Source: Variovorax boronicumulans
Lineage (GTDB): Bacteria > Pseudomonadota > Gammaproteobacteria > Burkholderiales > Burkholderiaceae_C
DNA length: 64,000 nt
NCBI RefSeq assembly: GCF_019352895.1
Contig: NZ_JAAAFX010000008.1
Span: 1-64,000, forward strand
Direction of reading: 5' to 3'
The translations under genes and the position numbers were made by a program. Positions 38,385 to 48,007 of the stretch are shown in pieces. A model generated the notes under the pieces. That model was not told the origin of the DNA. It ran no database searches and worked only from the letters and a program-made list of their open reading frames with translations. Every line of letters starts with the position of its first letter. The first letter of the stretch is position 1.

Positions 38385-39458
38385 CTACGCCTTGTCCAGC
38401 GCCGCCACCACTGCGGCGCCCATTTCCTCGGTTCCCACACGCGTGGAGCCCGGCTGGAAGATGTCGCCGGTGCGCAGGCCGTCGGCAAGCACGCGGCGCA
38501 CCGCTTGCTCCACCCGTTCGGCGTTGGCGGCCTGGCCGAAGGAGAAGCGCAGCATCATGGCCATCGACAGGATCGCAGCGAGCGGGTTGGCGAGGTTCTT
38601 GCCGGCGATGTCCGGCGCGGTGCCGTGCACCGGCTCGTACAGCCCGAAGGTGCCGGCGGCCATGGAGGCCGAGGGCAGCATGCCGATGGAGCCGGTGAGC
38701 ATGGCGGCGGCATCGGAGAGGATGTCGCCGAAGATGTTCCCGGTCACGATCACGTCGAACTGCTTGGGCGCGCGCATCAGCTGCATGGCGGCGGCATCGA
38801 CGAACAGATGGGTCAGCTCGACGTCGGGGTACTCGGCACCCACGCGCGTGACCACCTCGCGCCACAGCTGCATCACCTCGAGCACGTTGGCCTTGTCGAC
38901 CGAGCACAGCTTGCGATGGCGCATCCGGGCCGTGCGGAACGCGACGTGTGCAATGCGCTCCACTTCGGGCTCGGAGTAGCGCATGGTGTTGAAGGCCTCG
39001 CGCTCGCCCGCCGCATTGACGCCGGTGCCACGCGGCTCGCCGAAATACACGTCGCCGGTCAGTTCGCGCAGGATGAGCAGGTCGAGGCCCTCGATGACTT
39101 CGGGCTTGAGGGTCGAGGCGCCGATGAGCTCTGGGAACAGGAAGGCCGGCCGGAAGTTGGCGAACAGGCCGAGTTCCTTGCGCAGCCGCAGCAGGCTGGC
39201 GCCCGGGCGCATCATGAAGGGAATGGCCTCGTCGCCAGGCATGCCGGCCGCGCCGAACAGGATCGCATCGGCCTTGCGCGCGATCTCGCGGGTGGCCACG
39301 GGCAAGGGGTCGCCAGCGGCTTCGATGCCGGCGGCGCCGATGTCGGCGTAGGCCAGCTCCATCGCCTGGCCGCCTCCCACCACCGCCTGAAGCACCTTGA
39401 CGGCCTGGGCCGTCACCTCGGGTCCAATGCCGTCGCCCGGCATCACTGTGATCTTCAT
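38385..39458 (-). CDS. leuB: 3-isopropylmalate dehydrogenase-like enzyme (LeuB paralogue)
   Basis: This 357-residue NAD-dependent beta-decarboxylating dehydrogenase has the LeuB N-terminus (PGDGIGPEV) and the blocks [18 protein letters not shown] and [15 protein letters not shown]. The substrate-helix segment differs from the usual RPExGLLxLRK: it reads [11 protein letters not shown] (84-94), with glycine at 86 where glutamate normally contacts the substrate side chain. The preceding stretch [12 protein letters not shown] is also atypical. It is the last gene of the receptor-leuC-leuD operon. It may act on a related alkylmalate rather than in leucine synthesis. Confidence 0.85.
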   Translation of the reverse strand: MKITVMPGDGIGPEVTAQAVKVLQAVVGGGQAMELAYADIGAAGIEAAGDPLPVATREIARKADAILFGAAGMPGDEAIPFMMRPGASLLRLRKELGLFANFRPAFLFPELIGASTLKPEVIEGLDLLILRELTGDVYFGEPRGTGVNAAGEREAFNTMRYSEPEVERIAHVAFRTARMRHRKLCSVDKANVLEVMQLWREVVTRVGAEYPDVELTHLFVDAAAMQLMRAPKQFDVIVTGNIFGDILSDAAAMLTGSIGMLPSASMAAGTFGLYEPVHGTAPDIAGKNLANPLAAILSMAMMLRFSFGQAANAERVEQAVRRVLADGLRTGDIFQPGSTRVGTEEMGAAVVAALDKA

Positions 39459-39479
39459 GTCGAAAAGCCTTTCCTTGGG

Positions 39480-40088
39480 TCAGATGAAAAGAGCGGGGTC
39501 CGCCTCGCGGCGTCGCTCGAAGTCCTCGATGCGCTGGCGCTGGGCCAGCGTGTAGTCGATCTCGTCGAGCCCCTTCAGCAGGCAGTGCCGTGGGAAGGGG
39601 TCGATGGCGAAGTGCTCGATGCCGCCACCGGGCCGCAACACGGTCTGCGCCTCGAGGTCCACACGGATGCGGCTGCCGGGTGCGGCCTGCAGTTCGGCCA
39701 GCATCGACTGCACCACGTCCTCGGGCAGACGCACCGGCAGCAGGCCGTTCTTGAGCGCATTCGACTGGAAGATGTCGCCGAAGCTCGGCGCGATCACGGC
39801 GCGGAATCCGCCGTCGTACAGCGCCCAGACCGCGTGCTCGCGCGAAGAACCGCAGCCGAAGTTGCGTCCCGCGACAAGAATGCGCGCCTGCGCGTACACC
39901 GGCTCGTTGAGCGGAAAGTCGGCTCGGCGCGCACCGGCGGCGTCGTGTCGAACGTCGTGGAAGAGGTAGTTGCCGAAGTCGTCGGAGCGCGGCTTCTGCA
40001 GGTACAGCGCGGGCACGATCTGGTCGGTGTCGACGTTGATGCGCGCCAGCGGCGCGGCAACGGCCTCGAGTAGGGTGAAGGCTTCCAT
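39480..40088 (-). CDS. leuD: 3-isopropylmalate dehydratase small subunit-like protein
   Basis: The 202-residue swivel domain of an aconitase-family isomerase. It shows INVDTDQIVPALYL and the active-site loop GRNFGCGSSREHAVWAL. With LeuC it would move a hydroxyl group between C2 and C3 of an alkylmalate. It lies 34 bases after leuC and 21 before leuB on the same strand. Confidence 0.9.
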   Translation of the reverse strand: MEAFTLLEAVAAPLARINVDTDQIVPALYLQKPRSDDFGNYLFHDVRHDAAGARRADFPLNEPVYAQARILVAGRNFGCGSSREHAVWALYDGGFRAVIAPSFGDIFQSNALKNGLLPVRLPEDVVQSMLAELQAAPGSRIRVDLEAQTVLRPGGGIEHFAIDPFPRHCLLKGLDEIDYTLAQRQRIEDFERRREADPALFI

Positions 40089-40122
40089 GGAGTGGTCGTC
40101 GGTGTTCTGCGGGAAATGCGTT

Positions 40123-41559
40123 TCAACGCGCGGGCGGCAGGCTGCGCACGTCGGTCAAACGGCCGGTGACGGCGGCGGCAGCGGCCATCGCCGGGCTCAT
40201 CAGATGGGTGCGCGAGCCCGGGCCCTGGCGGCCGACGAAATTGCGGTTGGAGGTCGAGGCGCAGCGTTGGCCCGCGGGCACCTGGTCGCCGTTGGTGCCC
40301 AGGCACATCGAGCAGCCTGCGTGCCGCCATTGCAGCCCGGCCTCGCGGAACACCGTGTCGAGGCCCTCGGCCTCGGCCTGCTGCTTCACCAGCCCGGAGC
40401 CGGGGACCACCCAGGCTTCCACGCCGGCGGCCACGCGGCGGCCGCGCAGCACCTCGGCCGCGCTGCGCATGTCCTCGATGCGGCCGTTGGTGCAGGAGCC
40501 GATGAACACGCGGTCCACGCTCAGGTCGGTCAGCGCCTGGCCCGGGCGCAGGCCCATGTAGGCCAGCGTGCGCAGCATCGACTCGCGCCGCTCGCCGCTC
40601 GCGGCGGCAGACGGATCGGGCACGCGGCCCGTGATGGGCAAGGCCTCCTCGGGGCTGTTGCCCCAGGTGACCATGGGGACGATCTCGTCGGCGTGCAGCC
40701 GAACCTCCTTGTCGAAGACGGCGCCCGCATCGCTCGGCAAGCGACGCCATTGCGCCACCGCCTGGTCCCACGCGGCGCCTTGCGGCGCGCTCGGCCGTCC
40801 GGCCAGCCATTCGAAGGTGGTGTCGTCGGGGGCCACCATGCCCGCGCGCGCGCCGGCCTCGATCGTCATGTTGCACACCGTCATGCGCCCGGCCATCGAG
40901 AGCGCGCGGATGGTCTCGCCCGCGTACTCGATGACGTGGCCGGTGCCGCCGGCGGCACCGATGCGGGCAATCACGGCCAGGATGATGTCCTTGGCGCCGA
41001 CGCCGTCCGCCAGGCGACCGTCGATGGTCACGCGCAGCGTGCCTGGCTTGCGCTGCCACAGCGTCTGCGTGGCCAGCACATGGGCCACCTCGGAGGCGCC
41101 GACGCCGAAGGCCAGCGCACCGAAGGCGCCGTGCGTGGCGGTGTGGCTGTCGCCGCAGACGATCACGCTGCCCGGAAGGCTCAACCCCTGTTCCGGCCCG
41201 ACCACGTGCACGATGCCCTGGCGGATGTCCTCGATGCCGATGAAGCGGATGCCTGCCGACAGGCTGTCGTCGCGCAAGGCCTGGGCCATGGCCCGCTTCT
41301 CGGCATCGTCGATGTCGGCCAGCACCCGCGAGTTCGTCGGCACGTAGTGGTCGGGCGTGGCGAAGGCGCGCTCCGGCCTGCGCACCGGCAGGCCACGCTG
41401 GCGCAGCATTTCGAAGGCCGGCGCGGAGCCGTCCTGCACCAGATGGCGGTCGATGTAGAGCAGGCTCTGGCCGTCGTCGCGCTGCGTGACGACGTGCTGC
41501 GCCCAGATCTTGTCGAAGAGCGTGCGGGGGGTGGGGGTGGCGGAGGTCACGGACTGCAT
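40123..41559 (-). CDS. leuC: 3-isopropylmalate dehydratase large subunit-like protein
   Basis: The 478-residue protein carries the 4Fe-4S cluster of the isomerase. The three ligand cysteines lie in FIGSCTNGR and [10 protein letters not shown], and [15 protein letters not shown] is the family block. It pairs with the leuD product. The gene starts 28 bases after the receptor gene, so uptake and isomerisation are probably co-expressed, an unusual setting for a biosynthetic leuC. Confidence 0.92.
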   Translation of the reverse strand: MQSVTSATPTPRTLFDKIWAQHVVTQRDDGQSLLYIDRHLVQDGSAPAFEMLRQRGLPVRRPERAFATPDHYVPTNSRVLADIDDAEKRAMAQALRDDSLSAGIRFIGIEDIRQGIVHVVGPEQGLSLPGSVIVCGDSHTATHGAFGALAFGVGASEVAHVLATQTLWQRKPGTLRVTIDGRLADGVGAKDIILAVIARIGAAGGTGHVIEYAGETIRALSMAGRMTVCNMTIEAGARAGMVAPDDTTFEWLAGRPSAPQGAAWDQAVAQWRRLPSDAGAVFDKEVRLHADEIVPMVTWGNSPEEALPITGRVPDPSAAASGERRESMLRTLAYMGLRPGQALTDLSVDRVFIGSCTNGRIEDMRSAAEVLRGRRVAAGVEAWVVPGSGLVKQQAEAEGLDTVFREAGLQWRHAGCSMCLGTNGDQVPAGQRCASTSNRNFVGRQGPGSRTHLMSPAMAAAAAVTGRLTDVRSLPPAR

Positions 41560-41587
41560 GGGGCGTGGGGCGGTCGTTGGAAAGGAA

Positions 41588-42571
41588 TCAGTCGAGCTTT
41601 ACGCCGGAGATCCGGACGATCTCCGCGTAGCGCCTGGTTTCGCTGGCCATGAAGCGTCCGTAGTCCTCGGGCGTACCGCCGCCGACCTCGGCGCCGAAGG
41701 CCAGCATCCGCTTCTGGAACTCCGGCGACTGGAGGACCGCATTGGCCTCGGCATTGAGCTTGGCGATGATGGGTTTGGGGGTGCCCGCCGGCGCCGACAG
41801 GCCGTACCACGACGACGCGTAAACGCCGGGCAGCCCGACTTCGTCGAAGGTGGGGACGTCGGGCAGCGCCGGATTGCGCTTCTTCGATGCCACCGCGAGT
41901 GCGCGCATCTTGCCGCCCGCGATGAACGGAAGGCAGGTGGTGGTGTCGAGCATGAGCGAGACATGGCCTGCGGCAAGGTCGGACTCGGCGGGCGCGGTGC
42001 CCTTGTAGGGCACATGCACGATGTCGATCTTGGCCGCGACCGAGAACTGCACCGCCGCCAGGTGCTGCGACGAACCGATCCCGCCGGAAGCGTAGTTGAG
42101 CTTGCCCGGGTTGGCGCGCGCCGCATCGATCACGTCCTGCGCGGTCTTGAACGGCGAATCGGCCGGTACCACGAGGATGTTGGGAACGGCCGAGACGTAG
42201 ATGATCGGCTCGAAATCCTCCACCGGATCGAAACCCAGCTTGCCGTAGAGGCTGATGTTGACCGCGTTCGGGCTGATCGAGGACATCAGCAGGTTGTAGC
42301 CGTCGGCCTTCTGGCGCGCCGCGACCTCGGTGCCGATGTTGCCTCCGGCGCCGCCGCGGTTGTCGATCACCAGCGGCCGGCCCAGCCGGTGGCCGAGCAT
42401 GTCGGACAGGATGCGCGCGGTGGTGTCCACGCCGCCGCCCGGGGGCCACGGCACCATGAGCTTGATGGGCTGGTTGGGGTAGGTCGTTGCCGCGTCCTGG
42501 GCAAAGCCGGTGGCCTGCGCTCCCAGCATCACCGCAGCCACGACCAAGGCATGCATTTTCTTCATCATCAT
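41588..42571 (-). CDS. Bug/TctC-family periplasmic substrate-binding receptor
   Basis: This 327-residue receptor has a signal peptide (about 1-26) and the Bug fold, with [23 protein letters not shown] at the start and [18 protein letters not shown] in the first lobe. Bug proteins bind carboxylates for tripartite tricarboxylate transporters or sensing. No tctA/tctB membrane genes are adjacent, which is common in Burkholderiales. It is the first gene of the leuCDB-like operon, hinting that its ligand is a substrate or relative of it. The start has three ATGs in a row; I chose the first. Confidence 0.88.
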   Translation of the reverse strand: MMMKKMHALVVAAVMLGAQATGFAQDAATTYPNQPIKLMVPWPPGGGVDTTARILSDMLGHRLGRPLVIDNRGGAGGNIGTEVAARQKADGYNLLMSSISPNAVNISLYGKLGFDPVEDFEPIIYVSAVPNILVVPADSPFKTAQDVIDAARANPGKLNYASGGIGSSQHLAAVQFSVAAKIDIVHVPYKGTAPAESDLAAGHVSLMLDTTTCLPFIAGGKMRALAVASKKRNPALPDVPTFDEVGLPGVYASSWYGLSAPAGTPKPIIAKLNAEANAVLQSPEFQKRMLAFGAEVGGGTPEDYGRFMASETRRYAEIVRISGVKLD

Positions 42572-42634
42572 TGCGTGTCTCCTGTACTTATAGAGCGCAT
42601 GCTAGAGCCTGAAGAAGCCATGCAGCAATCACAA

Positions 42635-42658
42635 TTAACGCATGGAGCCATGAGTTAA
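42635..42658. promoter_or_regulatory. Putative LysR operator for the leuCDB-like operon
   Basis: TTAACGCATG-GAGC-CATGAGTTAA is a 24-base palindrome with a single mismatch between its 10-base arms. It sits in the 97-base gap between the Bug receptor gene and the divergent LysR gene, 10 bases before the LysR start, a normal place for an autoregulatory operator. Confidence 0.6.
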
Positions 42659-42668
42659 ATTCAGCCCA

Positions 42669-43565
42669 ATGACACGCCGACTCCCGCCCCTGAACGCCCT
42701 GCGCGCTTTCGAGACCGCCGCCCGCTGCGGCAATTTCACGCGGGCCGCGCAGGAACTGTTCGTCACCCAGGGGGCCGTCAGCCGGCACGTCTCCGCGCTC
42801 GAAGCCTGGCTGAAAGTGACGTTGTTCGATCGCGAACACCATGGCATCCGGCTCACGCCCGCGGGCCAGAGCTACTACGCGAGCATGCGGATGGCCTTCG
42901 ACCAGATCGAACACGGGACGCGCCAGCTGCAGCAAAGTCCCGACGAATGGCTGCTGCGCATCAAGCTGCCGCCCACCTTTGCCATTCGCTGGCTGATCCC
43001 GCGGCTGGCGCGCTTCCATGCGCTGTATCCGCGCATCGACGTCCAGATCACGACGTCGCACAAACCCACGGACTTCACGCGCGACGACGTGGACGTGAGC
43101 ATCCATTCCGAAGCGGTGCCGCCCGAGGGCCCCGGCTACCGGCTGCTGTTCCGCGAAACGCTGCTTCCGGTGTGCGCACCGGCGCTGCTGCGACGCGACC
43201 CGCCTCTGGCTCGGCCCTCCGACCTCGCGCACCACGCGCTGCTGAGTTCGCTGAATCGGCCGCAGGACTGGCCGGTGTGGCTGGAGGCCGCGAACGCGCG
43301 CGACATCGACATCAACCGTGGCCTGAAATTCGAGAATGCCGCCATGGCCTATCAGGCTGCCGCCGAAGAGTTGGGGGTCATGGTGGGCCTGCTTGCCTTC
43401 GTACGCGATGACCTGGCGAGCGGCCGGCTGGTGGCACCCTTCGATCTGCGCGTCCCCACGCAAGGGGGGTACTTCATGGCCTGGCGCGCCGATCGGCCGG
43501 TGCCGCAACGGGTGCGCTGTTTCGAGCAATGGATCGCGGACGAGGCGGCGGCGGCAGAGGCCTGA
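42669..43565 (+). CDS. LysR-family regulator (GcvA-like), divergent from the leuCDB-like operon
   Basis: The 298-residue regulator has a GcvA-type helix-turn-helix (ALRAFETAARCGNFTRAAQELFVTQGAVSRHVSALE) and an effector domain. It is divergent from the receptor-leuCDB operon with a good palindrome between the starts, so it is the likely controller of that operon. The downstream Mn riboswitch and mntP are a separate unit. Confidence 0.92.
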   Translation: MTRRLPPLNALRAFETAARCGNFTRAAQELFVTQGAVSRHVSALEAWLKVTLFDREHHGIRLTPAGQSYYASMRMAFDQIEHGTRQLQQSPDEWLLRIKLPPTFAIRWLIPRLARFHALYPRIDVQITTSHKPTDFTRDDVDVSIHSEAVPPEGPGYRLLFRETLLPVCAPALLRRDPPLARPSDLAHHALLSSLNRPQDWPVWLEAANARDIDINRGLKFENAAMAYQAAAEELGVMVGLLAFVRDDLASGRLVAPFDLRVPTQGGYFMAWRADRPVPQRVRCFEQWIADEAAAAEA

Positions 43566-43644
43566 GGCGTCTTCGCCCGGCGGGGTGGCCCCGCTTCACC
43601 AAGGCCATCTCCGTCTCGGCCGTGACCAGGCCTTAGACTCGCAG

Positions 43645-43765
43645 CTCTCCTATGGGGAGTAGCCGGCTTCCGCCTCCTGGTGGAAGCGCCTGCGTCAACA
43701 CACTCGGCCCGCCTCGCGGGCTGTGGCGCCGGCAACCTTTCGGGTTGGCGAGACCATCGGCGCGT
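43645..43765 (+). promoter_or_regulatory. Manganese riboswitch (yybP-ykoY type)
   Basis: The leader of mntP carries the conserved pieces of the yybP-ykoY aptamer in order: GGGGAGTAGC (43654-43663), CGTCAACA (43693-43700) and GGCAACCTTTCGGGTTGGCGAGACC as a stem-loop region at about 43731-43755. The Mn2+ form of this RNA switches on exporters such as mntP when manganese is high. Exact ends are approximate. Confidence 0.9.
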
Positions 43766-43832
43766 CAGCACGACAACAGGTCGGGCAGTGGTGGCGCGCC
43801 GTTGCGTTCGCCCGGCCGGGAAAAGACCCCCG

Positions 43833-44402
43833 ATGAATTTTGTTTCCATCTCGCTGCTCTCGCTGGCGATGTCCACCGACGCCTTTGCCGCGGCCGTCGG
43901 CAAAGGCACTGCGCTTCAAAAACCCCGCTGGAGCGAAGCCCTTCGCACCGGCGCGATCTTCGGCGTGATCGAGGCGCTGACGCCCATCGCCGGCTGGGCC
44001 CTGGCCCTGAGCGCCGCCAATTACGTGAAAGCCTGGGACCACTGGATCGCCTTCGTGCTGCTGGGCGTGCTGGGCCTGCGCATGGTGTGGGCCGGCTTCG
44101 CTGCACCGGAGGCCGTGGAACCCGAGAAGCCGACCCGCCACGGCTTCTGGCTGCTGGCCGTGACCGGCTTCGCCACCAGCATCGACGCGATGGCGGTCGG
44201 CGTGGGACTGGCCTTCCTGAATGTCGACATCCTGCCGGTGGCCGCTGCCATCGGCTTCACCACCTTCCTCATGGTGACGCTGGGCGTGATGGTGGGCCGG
44301 GTGCTGGGCGCGGTGGCCGGCAAGCGCGCCGAGATCTTCGGCGGCGTGGTGCTGTTCGGCATCGGCACGGCCATCCTCTGGGAGCACCTGGCCGCGGGCT
44401 GA
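43833..44402 (+). CDS. mntP: Manganese efflux pump MntP
   Basis: The protein has 189 residues with six membrane helices and exports Mn2+. The twin signatures [16 protein letters not shown] in helix 1 and [17 protein letters not shown] in the second half contain the aspartates of the metal path. The ATG at 43833 gives the family N-terminus [14 protein letters not shown]; upstream in-frame codons fall inside the riboswitch. It ends 18 bases from the converging M48 protease gene. Confidence 0.95.
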   Translation: MNFVSISLLSLAMSTDAFAAAVGKGTALQKPRWSEALRTGAIFGVIEALTPIAGWALALSAANYVKAWDHWIAFVLLGVLGLRMVWAGFAAPEAVEPEKPTRHGFWLLAVTGFATSIDAMAVGVGLAFLNVDILPVAAAIGFTTFLMVTLGVMVGRVLGAVAGKRAEIFGGVVLFGIGTAILWEHLAAG

Positions 44403-44420
44403 GGCCGAGCCCAGCGTCGT

Positions 44421-45293
44421 TCAGCCGCGCTTGGCCGCCCGGTACAGTCCGTCGACCTTGGGCACGTTGGCTTCGAGGATCCGGATGCGGTCGGTGCCGC
44501 TGGGGTGGGTGGAGAGGAAGTTCAGGCCGCCCTCGTTCTTCGAGGCCGCGGCCATCTTGGTCCACAGCGACACCGAGGCCCGCGGGTCGTAGCCCGCGCG
44601 TGCCGCGAGCTCGAGGCCGACCAGGTCGGCGTCGGTCTCGTCGCCCCGGCTGAACTTGAGGGTGAGCAGCTGCGTCCCGGCCTTCGCCACCATGTTGCCC
44701 ACCTCGCCCAGGCCGAACAGCTGCGAGGCGATCGACAGCGCCGCGCCCGTGCCCGCGCTCTTGGCCATGCGGGCGCGGGCATGCTCGCGCAGCGCGTGGG
44801 CCATCTCGTGGCCCATCACCATCGCGACCTCGTCGTCGCTGAGCTTGAGCTGGTCGAGGATGCCGGTGTAGAAGGCGATCTTGCCGCCGGGCAGGCAGAA
44901 GGCGTTGATCTGCTTGCTGCCGATCAGGTTGATCTGCCACTTCCATTGCGCGGCCCGCGGGTTCCAGCTGCCGACGAAGGGGATCAGACGCGCGGCGATC
45001 GTGCGCAGGCGCTGCAGCTGCGGATGGCCGTCGGGTGCCAGCGCGCCCTGGGCCTTGGCCTTGGCCAGCAGCTCGCCGTACTGCTGCACGCCGGCCTGCT
45101 CGATGGTGTCGGCCGGCACCAGGTTGCGCGCCACCGACGCGCCGCCCACGTCGACCTGCGCCAGCGCCGGCACGGCCGACGCGGCCGATACGGCGGCGCC
45201 GGCCCCGGCCAGCCGCAAAAAGGCGCGACGGCCGTGCCAGGGACCCAGAAGAAACTCGCAGCGTGAACACATGCGGGAATAATAAGCAGCCAT
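44421..45293 (-). CDS. M48-family zinc metalloprotease with Tat signal
   Basis: This 290-residue protease has a twin-arginine signal (GRRAFLRLAGAGAAV at about 21-35) and the zinc motif HEMAH at 162-166, with the third ligand in the region GDETDADLVGLEL. It should act folded in the periplasm, like the LoiP/BepA group. I chose the ATG at 45293 because GAGGGG lies upstream; an ATG at 45272 is an alternative. The start is only 16 bases from the divergent ampG-like gene. Confidence 0.87.
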   Translation of the reverse strand: MAAYYSRMCSRCEFLLGPWHGRRAFLRLAGAGAAVSAASAVPALAQVDVGGASVARNLVPADTIEQAGVQQYGELLAKAKAQGALAPDGHPQLQRLRTIAARLIPFVGSWNPRAAQWKWQINLIGSKQINAFCLPGGKIAFYTGILDQLKLSDDEVAMVMGHEMAHALREHARARMAKSAGTGAALSIASQLFGLGEVGNMVAKAGTQLLTLKFSRGDETDADLVGLELAARAGYDPRASVSLWTKMAAASKNEGGLNFLSTHPSGTDRIRILEANVPKVDGLYRAAKRG

Positions 45294-45309
45294 TCCGATC
45301 GCCCCCTCA

Positions 45310-46677
45310 ATGTCCCCACCCACGGCCGCCGAAGCTTCCTCCACCGCACCCCCCGAGGCACCGCTGTCCTGGCGCGACTCGCTGCGGGTCTACCTCGAAC
45401 CCGCGACGCTGCGCATGCTGGCGCTGGGCTTCTCCGCCGGGCTCCCCTTGCTGCTGGTGCTGGGCACGCTGAGCTTCCGGCTGCGCGAGGCCGGCGTGGC
45501 GCGCACCGACATCGGCTACCTGAGCTGGGTCGGGCTGGTCTATGCCTTCAAGTGGGCCTGGGCGCCGCTGGTCGACCGGCTGCCGATCCCGCTCTTCACC
45601 CGGCTCATGGGCCGGCGCCGCAGCTGGCTGCTGCTGGCGCAGGTGCTGGTGATCGCGGGCCTCGTGGGCATGGCCATGGCCGATCCGCGCGCCGGGCTGC
45701 GGCCGCTGGTGTGGTGCGCGCTGCTGGTGGCCTTCGGCTCGGCCACGCAGGACATCGCGCTCGACGCCTTCCGCATCGAATCGGCCGAGACGCGCAAGCA
45801 GGCGGCGCTGGCCGCGGCCTACCAGACCGGCTACCGCATGGCGATGATCTGGGCCGGCGCGGGCGTGCTGTGGATCGCGGCCTGGGCCGAAATGTCGGTG
45901 GCGGAGGCCGCCACCGCCGGCTACCAGAACGGCGCCTGGCGCGTCGCCTATTTCGTCATGGCCGCCTCGATGGCCGTGGGCATGCTGACGGTGCTGGTGT
46001 CGGCCGAGCCGGCCCGGCGCGTGCTGCCGCCCGCCCGCAACACGGCCGAGTGGCTGCACAGCGTGCTGATCGAGCCCTTCGCCGATTTCATCCGCCGCTA
46101 CAGGTGGCAGGCCGCGCTGATCCTCTCGCTGATCGCGATCTACCGCATCAGCGACGTGGTGATGGGCATCATGGCCAACCCCTTCTACGTGGACATGGGC
46201 TTCACCAAGGACGAAGTCGCCACGGTCAGCAAGATCTACGGCGTGGTGATGACGCTGGTCGGCGCCTTCGTCGGCGGCGTGCTGTCGATGCGCTTCGGCG
46301 TGATGCGCGTGCTGATGCTGGGCGCGGTGCTCAGCGCGGGCAGCAACCTGCTGTTCGCCTGGCTGGCGATGCGCGGCCACGACCTCGGGCTGCTGGTCTT
46401 CGTGGTGTCGGCCGACAACCTCGCGGGCGGCATCGCCTCGGCCGCCTTCATCGCCTACCTGTCGAGCCTGACCAACATCAGCTACTCGGCCACGCAGTAC
46501 GCGCTGTTCAGCTCGCTGATGCTGCTGCTGCCCAAGTTCCTGGCCGGCTATTCGGGCGTCTTCGTCGATGCCTACGGCTACGCGCCCTTCTTCGTCGCGA
46601 CCGCGGCGCTGGGCCTGCCGGTGCTGGTGCTCGTAGCCCTGGCCGCGCGCTGGCAGCGGGTCGGCGACGGCGGTTGA
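45310..46677 (+). CDS. ampG: AmpG-family muropeptide permease
   Basis: The 455-residue major facilitator protein imports anhydro-muropeptides from cell-wall turnover for recycling. SAGLPLLLVLGTLSFRLREAGV, ATQDIALDAFRIE and the late SATQYALFSSLM are AmpG blocks. It has about 12 to 14 helices. In bacteria with inducible AmpC the imported muropeptides act as the signal; no ampR/ampC is seen here. Confidence 0.92.
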   Translation: MSPPTAAEASSTAPPEAPLSWRDSLRVYLEPATLRMLALGFSAGLPLLLVLGTLSFRLREAGVARTDIGYLSWVGLVYAFKWAWAPLVDRLPIPLFTRLMGRRRSWLLLAQVLVIAGLVGMAMADPRAGLRPLVWCALLVAFGSATQDIALDAFRIESAETRKQAALAAAYQTGYRMAMIWAGAGVLWIAAWAEMSVAEAATAGYQNGAWRVAYFVMAASMAVGMLTVLVSAEPARRVLPPARNTAEWLHSVLIEPFADFIRRYRWQAALILSLIAIYRISDVVMGIMANPFYVDMGFTKDEVATVSKIYGVVMTLVGAFVGGVLSMRFGVMRVLMLGAVLSAGSNLLFAWLAMRGHDLGLLVFVVSADNLAGGIASAAFIAYLSSLTNISYSATQYALFSSLMLLLPKFLAGYSGVFVDAYGYAPFFVATAALGLPVLVLVALAARWQRVGDGG

Positions 46678-46780
46678 GGCACCGACACGCAGGGCACGGG
46701 GCGTTGGCCGACGCGGTGGCGACCCGGCCGCTGCTAGTCTGTGGCATCGTTCACGCTTCGCCACTTTCCAGCCCACCACC

Positions 46781-48007
46781 GTGCCGTCCCGCATCCCTCC
46801 CCTCCAGATCAGCGCGTACACCGCGACGTCGGCCGTCGGCGTCGGCAAGACGCCGCTGCTCGACGCCCTCGAAAACTCGCGCAGCGGGCTGCGGCCCAAC
46901 GATTTCGGTGCACTGCCGGCCAGCGGCCAGCGCCTGCCGACCTGGATCGGCCGGGTCGACGGCCTCGAAGAACTGAGACTGCCCGAGTCCCTGGCCGCCT
47001 GGGACTGCCGCAACAACCGCCTGGCCTGGCTGGGCCTGCAGGCCGACGGCTTCGCCGAGGCCGTGGCCGCGGCCCGCGCCAAGTACGGCCCGTCGCGCGT
47101 GGCCGTGATCCTCGGCACCTCGACCTCCAGCATCGGCGAGACCGAAGACGCCTATACCGCGCTGACGGCCGACGGCACGTTCCCGCCCGCGCAGCAGCGC
47201 CCGCTGGTCCACACGCCGCATTCGCTGTCCATGTTCGTGCAGGCCGCGCTGGGGCTCGAGGGCCCGTCCGAGACCATCTCGACCGCCTGCTCGTCGAGTG
47301 GCAAGGCCTTCGCCTCGGCCGAGCGGCTGATCCGCCTGGGCCTGGTCGACGCGGCCGTGGTCGGCGGCGTCGACACGCTGTGCGGCAGCGTGCTCTACGG
47401 CTTCAACTCGCTGGAGCTGGTGTCGCCCCAGCCCTGCCGCCCCTTCGACGCGGCGCGCGACGGCATCAGCCTGGGCGAGGCCGCGGGCTTCGCGCTGGTC
47501 GAACGTGCACCGGTCGACGCATCGTCCGCCGATGCGCTCTACCTGCTGGGCTACGGCGAAGCCAGCGACGCCCACCACATGTCGACGCCGCACCCGCAGG
47601 GCGCAGGTGCCGAGCGCGCGCTCGACGACGCGCTGGCACGTTCCGGCCTCGGCACCGACGACATCGACTACATCAACATGCACGGCACGGCCAGCACCAA
47701 GAACGACGAAGTGGAAGGCGCGCTGATCACGCGGCGTTTCCCCGAGAGCACCCACGCGAGCTCGACCAAGGGCTTCACCGGCCACACGCTGGGCGCCGCA
47801 GGCATCGTCGAGGCGGCCATCAGCCTGCTGGCACTGGAGACCGGCCTGATGCCGGGCACCGTGAACACCACCGTGCTCGACACCGACTGCGGCCCGCAGA
47901 TCAAGCTGCAGCCCGCGCGCGGCGCGGTGAAGTACGCCCTGTCCAATTCCTTCGGCTTCGGCGGCAACAACTGCGCGCTGATCTTCGGCAAGGGAGCCGC
48001 CGCATGA
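46781..48007 (+). CDS. Beta-ketoacyl-ACP synthase (aryl-polyene/xanthomonadin type)
   Basis: The 408-residue ketosynthase condenses an acyl chain with malonyl-ACP. The catalytic residues are present: Cys170 in TACSSSGKAF, His301 in HGTASTKND, Lys330 and His335 in KGFTGHTLGAAG. The sequence is closer to ketosynthases of aryl-polyene clusters than to housekeeping FabF. It starts with GTG. The next gene, a chain-length factor, overlaps its stop by four bases. No acyl carrier protein, ketoreductase or dehydratase gene is in the window. Confidence 0.85.
   Translation: MPSRIPPLQISAYTATSAVGVGKTPLLDALENSRSGLRPNDFGALPASGQRLPTWIGRVDGLEELRLPESLAAWDCRNNRLAWLGLQADGFAEAVAAARAKYGPSRVAVILGTSTSSIGETEDAYTALTADGTFPPAQQRPLVHTPHSLSMFVQAALGLEGPSETISTACSSSGKAFASAERLIRLGLVDAAVVGGVDTLCGSVLYGFNSLELVSPQPCRPFDAARDGISLGEAAGFALVERAPVDASSADALYLLGYGEASDAHHMSTPHPQGAGAERALDDALARSGLGTDDIDYINMHGTASTKNDEVEGALITRRFPESTHASSTKGFTGHTLGAAGIVEAAISLLALETGLMPGTVNTTVLDTDCGPQIKLQPARGAVKYALSNSFGFGGNNCALIFGKGAAA

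Noticed and set aside
42587-42592. TATAAG hexamer as -10 of the Bug receptor-leuCDB operon
   Set aside because: The start it predicts would cut off the ribosome site of the receptor gene, and no -35 is present.
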